From Patescibacteria group bacterium (lineage in GTDB: Bacteria; Patescibacteriota; Minisyncoccia; UBA6257; HR35): a stretch of 20,229 nt of DNA. A model generated the notes under the pieces. It did not search any database. It saw only the letters and a list, made by a program, of their open reading frames with translations, and was not told where the DNA came from. Positions 6,086 through 14,900 of this stretch are shown here, one piece after another. Location of the stretch: contig JANXCM010000007.1 in assembly GCA_025060085.1 (NCBI GenBank), positions 1 through 20,229 of the forward strand, read 5' to 3'. The position numbers and the translations under genes are program-made. The stretch's first letter is position 1. The number at the start of each line of letters is the position of its first letter.

Positions 6086-9000
6086 ATGAGAAGAGGTTTT
6101 ACTTTTATAGAACTTATCACTGTCTTGGCTTCATTAGGTATTTTATCATCAGTTGTTATTACCTTAATTAAACCAATAGATATAATTCGTTGTTCTCGCG
6201 ACACCCAAAGAATAGCTGATCTTAATGCTCTTAATTCAGCTCTTGGTCATTATCTTTCAGAGGTTAAAAACCCTGATTTAGATGGGCCTTATTTTTCTCA
6301 CTCAGGATTTGATGAAGTTAGTTCAACTATATTTTTAAGTATTCCTAAGGATAGAGCAGCAACTTCAACAATAGTTTCTTTTGAAGGAAAAATTTGGAGG
6401 ATTATTCAACCATCATCAACAATTTTTTCCTCTCGTCTTAATGGCGAAGGTTGGCTGCCTATTGATTTTCTCTCTCTTTCAAAAAGACATTTTAATGTTT
6501 TACCTTTAGATCCAGTTAATTCTTTTAACAAAAATTATTTTTATTCTTATGCTTTTAAAAGAAATACCAAAAGTTATGAGTTGAATTCCAAATTTGAATG
6601 TCAAAAATTTATTGAAATTGCCAAAAATGATGGTGGAGATAGTGAATTATTTGAAGTTGGTTCTGATTTAAATATTATTCCTCCTCAAATTTATGGTTAT
6701 TTAAAAAAACAAATATCTTTTCCTTCAATTTATTTTTATCCTTCATCATCTTCTTTAACCATTCCTATCGGTCAAGTTTCTTCAACTAAAATCTATATTG
6801 CTAATACTGGTACAGCTTATTTAAATATTTCTCAACTAACTCAATCGAATCCTAATTCTTTTTTAAAAATAGATAAAAATAATTTCATCATCGCTCCTCA
6901 AAATACAACTACACTAAATTTAACCTGCGATGGCCGAACGCTGAAAAACTCAACCACCACTCGAACAACAATTTTTATTTGGCATAATGATCCTCAAAAG
7001 AATAACCCCTATCCATTAGATTTTGAATGTAATTTTATTTCTTCACCGCTTATTAAAATTCATCCACCAGGTGCAATCTTGAATTCTATTGTTAATGGTT
7101 CAAATATAAATGCTACTGTTACTATTAATAATCTTGGTAATTATAATTTATTCTTAAATTTAGGCAATTTTTTTTATAAAGAGACTTCTTTTTCTTGTCC
7201 TTTTTATTTAACTGTTAATTTACAATCCGAAATAATTCCTCCTAATTCATTAACTAATTTAATTTTTAATCTTCAACCTACTTCAACGAAACAAAATTTT
7301 TACTGTCGTCAAATAATTACTACTAATGATCCTAATTATCCAACAATTACTATTCCTGTTTATGTCAAAACAACTGCTCCACCCAAGCCACCAATTATTG
7401 ATAATATTTATCCATACGAAGAAACTGTAATTATTTTATGGCTAAAACCAGAGGATGATGGCGGAAGCGAAATTACTGAATATAGAATTTATAATGAAAA
7501 TAATTCTTTAATTACTACGACCAGTGGTAATATTTTATATTATCAACATTCTAACTTAATTAACGGTCAAAAATATTGTTATAAAATTACAGCTATTAAT
7601 AGAGTAGGTGAAAGCAATTTTAGTCAGCAAAGATGTGCTGTTCCTGGTGGATGGCCAGACCAACCTCAGAATTTTTCAGCTACTCCAGGTAATAAAGAGG
7701 TGACTCTTTCCTGGAATCCTCCCACAAATAATGGAGGTTCAATGATTGATAGTTATTTATTGTATTACAGAAAAGAAGGAGAAAATAATTGGCGTTACCT
7801 TTTCGATTTTCCTGCTTATCCTACTTCTAACTATAAATTTACCCATCAAGATTTAGAAAATGGAATTACATATCACTACCAAATACAAGCTAAAAATCAA
7901 TTTGGGATTTCAATAAATTCGGTATTTTCTTCTACCACTCCGCGCGGTTATTCTTTACCACCTCAAAAATTAGAAACTACCGTTTTATCAAATGGTATTA
8001 GGCTGACTTGGCAAGCGCCAATTTCAAATGAAGGTAGCTCAATAAATTTTTATCGTATCTATCGTTCAACCTCATCACTTAATAATTTTGTTTTTCTTGC
8101 ATCAACAACGGCTACTTCTTATAATGACTATTCTGCGATAGAAAACATTGATTACTATTATCAAGTTCGAGCAGTTAATTCAATTGGCGAGAGTAAAAGA
8201 AGTAATATTGAAAGAAATTGTTATGGTAATAACTGTTTTATAGAAAGTGTCAGATGTGATCCACCTCAAAATTTAACAATTCAAAACTTTAATAATAAAA
8301 TAAAATTAACTTGGAATTATTCAGGTGGTGAAGATTTTTTTAATATTTATGAATCTACTGGCGATGAATATGTTCTAATAGCTACCGTGGATGGTACAAA
8401 TGAATACATCCGCACAGGTCTGGTTAATGGCAAAAAATATTATTATTATGTAACTCAAGAAAGGGGTGAGTTTTGTACGCATGAATCTATACCTTCTAAT
8501 TATGTAATGGGTAGGCCTTCTTCTACACCATACGCTCCCCTATTTTTGAAGAGCGAAGAACAATATAATGGAGAACTTCTTCTTTTTTGGCAACCACCAT
8601 TTTCTGATGAAGGAGATAATATTAATGAATATTTAATCTATCGAGCCACTAATACACCGACTTCAACTTATAGTTTAATCGCTACGACTACCCTAACTAA
8701 CTACCCAGATTACACAATGACTAACATAGTCTCTACACCAATCTACTACTATGTCAGAGCAAAAAATAATAACGGTTTAGGATTTAAAAGTAATATCGTT
8801 GGACATTATAATTCTCAATGCTTTGCTAAAGTTTATGATATTACTTTATTTAATAACAATCTGAACGATATTTTAAAAATAAATAATAATAAATACTTAA
8901 CAATTGGGTGGAGATATAATGATGACACTCAAAAATATAACGCCTTTTTGACAGAATTAGATTTATTAGGCAGACCTATTTCAAGCAAAATTTCAAATAA

Positions 9001-11923
9001 TAATCACCAAAATAGTTTTAATTTTATTCTCTCTTCTTCCTCTTATTATCTTTTAGGAGGAGAGATAAGGATCAATAATCATTACGATAGCTTGATTGTT
9101 AGATTAGCTACTAATGCTTCTACTGTTATCTGGGCAAAAAACTTTGGTGGTCAAAAGGATGATAAGTTAACTTCGGGTATTATCGATGGTAATGAAATAA
9201 TCTTAACTGGCTATACTTCTAGTTTTACTAGGGGAGAAAATGATTTATTTTTCTCTATATTTAACGAGAGGGGCTTGATGAAAACATTTAAAATCTTTGG
9301 TGGAAATAAAAATGATATTGGCCAGGAAGTAATTAAAGCTAATGATAATGGCTATTTAGTTTTGGGTTATACTAATTCTTTGAGAAAAGATTATGATATT
9401 CTTTTGGTTAAATTTGATCAAAATGGTAATATTATTTGGCAAAAAACATATGACGCTGGAGGCAATGAATTGGGTATTTCTTTAACTACTACTTCTAATG
9501 GCTATTTAATTTCTGGCTACGGTAATTTTGATAGGAATGATTATGATGTTTTTGTTCTTTCTTTAGATCTTCAGGGTAATATTTTATGGCAGAAAAAGTA
9601 TTCAGCCGGTGGAAATGATTATATTTCGAAAATAAAAAGAGATTATGACGGAAATTATATTTTAGTTGGCAGATCGAATTCTTACAATAATATAAATTAT
9701 GATGGTTTGATAATTAAAATTTCTTCCTCTACCGGTGAAATCATTTTTTCTAAAACAATTGGTGTGTTGGATAATGACAGTTTTAACAATTTTACTATTT
9801 CTTCTCCTGATTATTATTTTATTGTTGGAAATTCAAAATATTATCCACAATTAGGTTATAGTCAAATAGCATTAAATATTTCCTCGAGTAGTGATCAATT
9901 CTTTTTTTATACTCTAAATCAAAAGAATTACTTAAAAATTTTTTTGAACAATTTAAATTTTTTTCCATCAATTTCTAATTTCAAATATTACCTTTCTAAT
10001 TTCAACCTAATATCACCCAAAATTTTGCTTAGTAATTATAATTTTTCTTTAATTGAAATATTTCCCTCCTTTGAAAATTTAGCTAATATTTGTGGTACTG
10101 CTGAATTATCTAAAAAATATCTTTCTGAATTAAATTTAGCCAACGATAATTTTTATTTAATTTCCCGATCAGGAACGAATTCAATTTATCTTTCTTTTGA
10201 AAATTTTCTTAATTATTTCAAATTACAAGAAATTTCACCCTTAGGTATATTATTAAATATCTATCGATCAAGTTCTTCTGATAATTATCTTTTTAATCAG
10301 ACTGCCCATCATACTTTTTATGCGACTGATACTTCACCCTTAACTGGAAATAATTGTTATCGTTATACTATGATTTTTAGTAATTTTTCTAATGAACATT
10401 GTTCAGCGACTACTTCTGAAAAATTAAGACCAACTCCACCAGTTAATTTACAATTACAAAGAGATATAGGGTGGAGTTATTTAAGACTTGAATGGTCTAG
10501 GCCTCAATACAATGGCGGTGAGCCTATTCAAAGATATAATATTTATCGTTCAACTTCAACCAACGAAATTAATAATTTTGTTTTAATTGCTACCACTACT
10601 GTAACTTCTTATAATGACACCTCCACTGTTTTGGAAACTAACTATTGTTATTATATTACAGCCATAAATTCAATTGGTGAAAGTGATAAGAGTTTGATCA
10701 GATGTGGTGCTCGTTTCTCCAACTTACCTACTTTGAATCTTGAATATAGTTTAACTTCTGATATGGGTATAAGACTTACTTGGAATGAAATTTTTAATAG
10801 AGATTATTATGTTATTTATCGTAATAATATTAAAATTGCTACCACTAATGCTACTTCTTATGTTGATTATAACTATCAGAAGGGATATAATAATTATAAG
10901 ATTGAAGTTATTAAAAATAATACACCTTCTATATTTACGTTATTGAGTATTTACCTTCCTAATAAAATTTCTCCTCAAAATCTTAATTATAATTTAGGTA
11001 ATAATTCTGTTATTCTTACTTGGCATGCGCCATTATTAGAAAGTGGTTATATTAGACATTATTCTCTTTACCGTAAAATTAAAGGAAGTAGCTACTCTGA
11101 TTTTCCTTATGCTACTCGTTCTACTTCTACTTTAAATTTTACAGATTCTAATTTAATTCCAGGAGAAACATATTGTTATATTGTTAAAGCCAATTATATT
11201 AATGGTGAAAGCTTACCAAGCAACGAAGTTTGTTTTATGGCTGTTATCTTACCTCAGCCAAGTTTTAGTATTAAACAAACAGGTGCTTTCGGAGCTTGGC
11301 TTGTTATTGATAAAATTGAAGATTATTCACCTAAGTCTGGCTTTGGAAAAATAAAAGAATATCGAATTTATAAAGCTACCAGCAGTAATTTTAATTTAAT
11401 AGCTACAGTTACTCCAGATAATTTGAATTATATTGATACTTATATTATTCCTTCTAATGGAGCCACTTATACTATTTCTGCAGTGAATGAAATAGGTGTA
11501 GGAACTTCAACAGCGATAAAAGTTTTTCCCAATTCTCAACAATCTTCTTTTAGATACTACAAAATTACAACCGATAATCAAATTTTCGAAATTGGTGAAG
11601 CTTTTACTTTAACCACTTTAGGCGAAAGAGAAACCGGTAAAAGAGGAAGAAATTATGCTATTTATATTGAAGTGATTAATCCACCTAAATTTATTTCTGT
11701 TGTTGATATTACGTCTTCAAATTGGCAAAATAGTGATAAAGTGAAAGAATTTAAGTTTATTTGTGATAATAGAATTTTTAATTTAGCAAAACATCCAGGT
11801 AATAGATTATATAATTTAAATCTAATTTGTTCAAAAATGTTCATTATTTTAAATTGGGATGCTCGTTTGCCAGAAAGTCAAATTCCTAAAGTTAATATTG
11901 AGGACATTACTATCAATCAATGA
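6086..11923 (+). CDS. Giant prepilin-headed surface protein with Ig-like, FN3 and beta-propeller domains
   Basis: A 1945-residue protein starting with a class III prepilin signal: leader MRRG, then FTFIELITVLASLGILS with Glu at mature +5, and a hydrophobic helix to about residue 29. A globular head follows (about 35-195, with PDLDGP, NGEGWLPI, LPLDP, NDGG). Then come two HYDIN/ASH-like beta domains (about 208-318 and 322-428, the second ending TTNDPNYPTITIPVYV) and five FN3-like modules (433-518, 523-618, 624-712, 725-810, 816-905). A propeller of seven repeats (about 922-1275) and a degenerate FN3-like stretch (about 1355-1445) are next. Four more FN3-like modules (1449-1541, 1546-1622, 1627-1719, 1723-1813) precede a C-terminal domain I do not recognise (1820-1945). 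Several FN3 modules carry a Cys pair 19 residues apart. Most type IV pilins have 130-200 residues. Prepilin peptidase should cleave after Gly4; the likely role is adhesion. The stop TGA overlaps the next ATG. Confidence 0.92.
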   Translation: MRRGFTFIELITVLASLGILSSVVITLIKPIDIIRCSRDTQRIADLNALNSALGHYLSEVKNPDLDGPYFSHSGFDEVSSTIFLSIPKDRAATSTIVSFEGKIWRIIQPSSTIFSSRLNGEGWLPIDFLSLSKRHFNVLPLDPVNSFNKNYFYSYAFKRNTKSYELNSKFECQKFIEIAKNDGGDSELFEVGSDLNIIPPQIYGYLKKQISFPSIYFYPSSSSLTIPIGQVSSTKIYIANTGTAYLNISQLTQSNPNSFLKIDKNNFIIAPQNTTTLNLTCDGRTLKNSTTTRTTIFIWHNDPQKNNPYPLDFECNFISSPLIKIHPPGAILNSIVNGSNINATVTINNLGNYNLFLNLGNFFYKETSFSCPFYLTVNLQSEIIPPNSLTNLIFNLQPTSTKQNFYCRQIITTNDPNYPTITIPVYVKTTAPPKPPIIDNIYPYEETVIILWLKPEDDGGSEITEYRIYNENNSLITTTSGNILYYQHSNLINGQKYCYKITAINRVGESNFSQQRCAVPGGWPDQPQNFSATPGNKEVTLSWNPPTNNGGSMIDSYLLYYRKEGENNWRYLFDFPAYPTSNYKFTHQDLENGITYHYQIQAKNQFGISINSVFSSTTPRGYSLPPQKLETTVLSNGIRLTWQAPISNEGSSINFYRIYRSTSSLNNFVFLASTTATSYNDYSAIENIDYYYQVRAVNSIGESKRSNIERNCYGNNCFIESVRCDPPQNLTIQNFNNKIKLTWNYSGGEDFFNIYESTGDEYVLIATVDGTNEYIRTGLVNGKKYYYYVTQERGEFCTHESIPSNYVMGRPSSTPYAPLFLKSEEQYNGELLLFWQPPFSDEGDNINEYLIYRATNTPTSTYSLIATTTLTNYPDYTMTNIVSTPIYYYVRAKNNNGLGFKSNIVGHYNSQCFAKVYDITLFNNNLNDILKINNNKYLTIGWRYNDDTQKYNAFLTELDLLGRPISSKISNNNHQNSFNFILSSSSYYLLGGEIRINNHYDSLIVRLATNASTVIWAKNFGGQKDDKLTSGIIDGNEIILTGYTSSFTRGENDLFFSIFNERGLMKTFKIFGGNKNDIGQEVIKANDNGYLVLGYTNSLRKDYDILLVKFDQNGNIIWQKTYDAGGNELGISLTTTSNGYLISGYGNFDRNDYDVFVLSLDLQGNILWQKKYSAGGNDYISKIKRDYDGNYILVGRSNSYNNINYDGLIIKISSSTGEIIFSKTIGVLDNDSFNNFTISSPDYYFIVGNSKYYPQLGYSQIALNISSSSDQFFFYTLNQKNYLKIFLNNLNFFPSISNFKYYLSNFNLISPKILLSNYNFSLIEIFPSFENLANICGTAELSKKYLSELNLANDNFYLISRSGTNSIYLSFENFLNYFKLQEISPLGILLNIYRSSSSDNYLFNQTAHHTFYATDTSPLTGNNCYRYTMIFSNFSNEHCSATTSEKLRPTPPVNLQLQRDIGWSYLRLEWSRPQYNGGEPIQRYNIYRSTSTNEINNFVLIATTTVTSYNDTSTVLETNYCYYITAINSIGESDKSLIRCGARFSNLPTLNLEYSLTSDMGIRLTWNEIFNRDYYVIYRNNIKIATTNATSYVDYNYQKGYNNYKIEVIKNNTPSIFTLLSIYLPNKISPQNLNYNLGNNSVILTWHAPLLESGYIRHYSLYRKIKGSSYSDFPYATRSTSTLNFTDSNLIPGETYCYIVKANYINGESLPSNEVCFMAVILPQPSFSIKQTGAFGAWLVIDKIEDYSPKSGFGKIKEYRIYKATSSNFNLIATVTPDNLNYIDTYIIPSNGATYTISAVNEIGVGTSTAIKVFPNSQQSSFRYYKITTDNQIFEIGEAFTLTTLGERETGKRGRNYAIYIEVINPPKFISVVDITSSNWQNSDKVKEFKFICDNRIFNLAKHPGNRLYNLNLICSKMFIILNWDARLPESQIPKVNIEDITINQ

Positions 11924-14900
11924 AAAAAGGTTTTACTTTAATTGAAATTCTAATTATTATTTCTCTTATCGCCATTTTAGCTACTTTAGTTATTTATTTT
12001 ATCAATCCTATTGAAATTGGGAAAAGGAATAGAGATTTGCAAAGAATAAAAGATTTACAATCTTTATCTTGGGCAATTAATACTTATCTTTCTACCCTAG
12101 ATTCACCTGACTTAGATGGTCCATTATATGATTTAACTGGTTTGGATGAAGATAACCCTTCTATTTATTTTTCTTTACCCTTTAATATTGCTATTTTTAA
12201 TTTTTCTACTATTACTGATGCTTATGGAACAAACTGGAAGATTATTCAACATTCTTCATCAACTAATCTTCAAAATCCTAATGGTGAAGGTTGGTTGCCA
12301 ATTAATTTTAGTGAAGGACATAATACTTTACCTAGTTTACCAATAGATCCTATTAATGCTCTAAATCGAGATAATGCTCAAAAAAATTATTTTTATCTTT
12401 ATGTTTTTAAGCGTGGCACAAAAGAATACGAACTTAATGCTAAATTTGAATCGAAAAATTTTAAGAGTCAAGAAGAAAATGATGGGGGAAGCGATAAAGA
12501 AATTTTTGAAGTGGGAAATAATAAATGTTTATTAGCTTTTGGAACTTCAGCTAATGTTATTTATGGAACAACCACTTTAACATCCTGTCGTGAAAGCAGA
12601 GTAGACATAGGACTTTTACCGGGTAATTTTATCGGAGAGGACATTTGTTGGAATAAATTATTCGATTTTTATCCAACCAGAAATTATATTTTTCGCAATA
12701 AATCAGGGGATTATCTATTAATTGGTAATAATTTTTTGTCGAATACAACTTCAATATATTTAATTCTATTAGACAAGTTTGGTAATTATAAACTAGCCAG
12801 AGAAATTATTTTAAATACAACAACTAAACCAATCAATCTAAATTATGTTCATCAAATGGATAATGGTGATTATATTTTAAGTTATAGTTTTAAAGATCTT
12901 AATTTTAAAGCTTCGTTTATAGTTAAAATTAATCAAAATTTAAATCCTAAATGGGCGAGATATTATTGTAGCTTTAGTGAGTGTACAGCTTTTGAAGATT
13001 CTATTTTTGTTACTGAAGATAATTTTAAAAATATTAATTTAGTAAGAAATGTTGGAAATAATAATGGTTTTCAATTGATTAACATTTCAAGTTCGACAGG
13101 TGAAATTATAGCTGGTGGAAATTATAAATATAACATACCCTTTGGACGTTTATATAGTGGAAATAAAACAGAAGATGGAGGTTTTATTTTATTAGGTTCA
13201 ATTGGTATTACTAATACACCCCCTGCTTTTTTAGCAAAATTTGATAGTCAAAATAATTTTGAATGGATAAAACATTATCAAAGATTAAGTTTTTCTTCTT
13301 ATCATTTATATGAGTCCCCACGGATAAATTTTGTTTTTCAAACAAATGATAATGGCTATTTTTTTACTTCTCTTTATGATACTAATTTAAATACTACTAG
13401 CTATAATTTTGTTAAAACAGATTATCAAGGAAATATTGAATGGATTAAAAAATATAATGGTGATTATTCTCAAATAAATATTAGAAAAATTTTTCAAGAT
13501 AAAGAAAATAATTTTTGGTTAGTAATCAATAGGAGCAATGAAAACTATTTAATAAAATTAGATAAAGATTTTAATAAATTGAAAGAATTTAAAATAACTC
13601 CCTACGATGAGAATGATGATTTAATTTTGAATAATTTTTATCAATTAGATGATAAAAGATATATTCTGCTGGGAAATTTATTAGATAGTCCTAGATACTT
13701 AAGTTTATCTAAGGTTATATTTGCCCGAGAATTGGAAAATATTTATTTTGAGGAAATTACAAATTTACAAATTAAGTATTATTTTAATTTAATTAAATTT
13801 TTATCAGAAAATAATATTTTTTATCTCAAAAATAATCTATACAATATTGCTACTAAAAATATTTTTTCATTTTCTAATATTACTTCTAGTGTTAGTGAAA
13901 TTGCTTCTTTTACTACTTCGAGTTATGCTATTGATAGCTACCCTCTAAATTTTACTTCTCGCTTAGTTAATATTAATCAAAAAATTTTAGTTAATCAATG
14001 TGATGATTATTTTTCGAAAAATCTTGCTAAAAATAGATCGATTGAAAAAATGATTAAAATTGATGATGGCTATGTTATTGTAGGTAAAGATTTTTCGCTT
14101 AATCCTTCTTCTTTTTGGATAACAAAAATTAATACTAATGGCGAGATTATTTCTTCCAATAGCTATCGTTTAGGTGATAATTATTTAGATCATAAATTTG
14201 AATCGATTACTCAAGAAGGAAATAATTTTGTTGTTATTGGAAGTTATAAAAGTGAATTAGGCAATCTAGGCAATCCATCTCTTAGTAATTCATCTCTTAG
14301 TATAGGTTATATTGCCAAATTTAGTAATAATTTAAATATTTTAACATCAGCTTCATTAAACTTTATGAGTGAATTAAAAGATATTATTTTTGATGATAAT
14401 CATTATCTAATTATAGGATTTCGTTTAGATGATATTTCGCCTAGGGGGATAATTTTAAAGGTTAACCCTAATTCATTAAATATTGAATTTAGTAAAACAG
14501 ATCTACTTAATACTAAATTTAACTCTATTTTATTAGATGAAGATAAAAACTATCTTTTAGGTGGTGAAATTAATAATGAATCTTATTTAATTAAAGTAAA
14601 CAGTTCTACTCTAACAAAAATTTTTAGTAAAAGTTATCTTGTTAAACAAGGCGCTAAAGAAGAAATTAAGAAGATTATTTTTGATAAAGATGATAATATT
14701 ATTTCTTTAAGCAACTTATTTGATCCAGAAGATAATAAATTTAAGATAGTTTTGAGAAAAATTAACCCAAATGATGGTGAAGTAATTAAGGAAAATATTA
14801 TTAATAATTATTTCTATAGCCGAGATATTATTTTAGATTATAATGATAATTTTTTAATTAGTGGTTATTTACCCTTAAAACAGGAAGGTAAGTTTTTTTC

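Noticed and set aside
11662..11844. A 60-residue open frame on the minus strand
   Set aside because: It lies wholly inside the first giant gene, on the other strand, with no recognisable domain. It is a shadow of low-complexity coding sequence.
12146..12346. A 66-residue Leu/Ile-rich open frame on the plus strand
   Set aside because: It looks like a membrane peptide only because it is a shifted reading of the AT-rich pilin head in the second giant.
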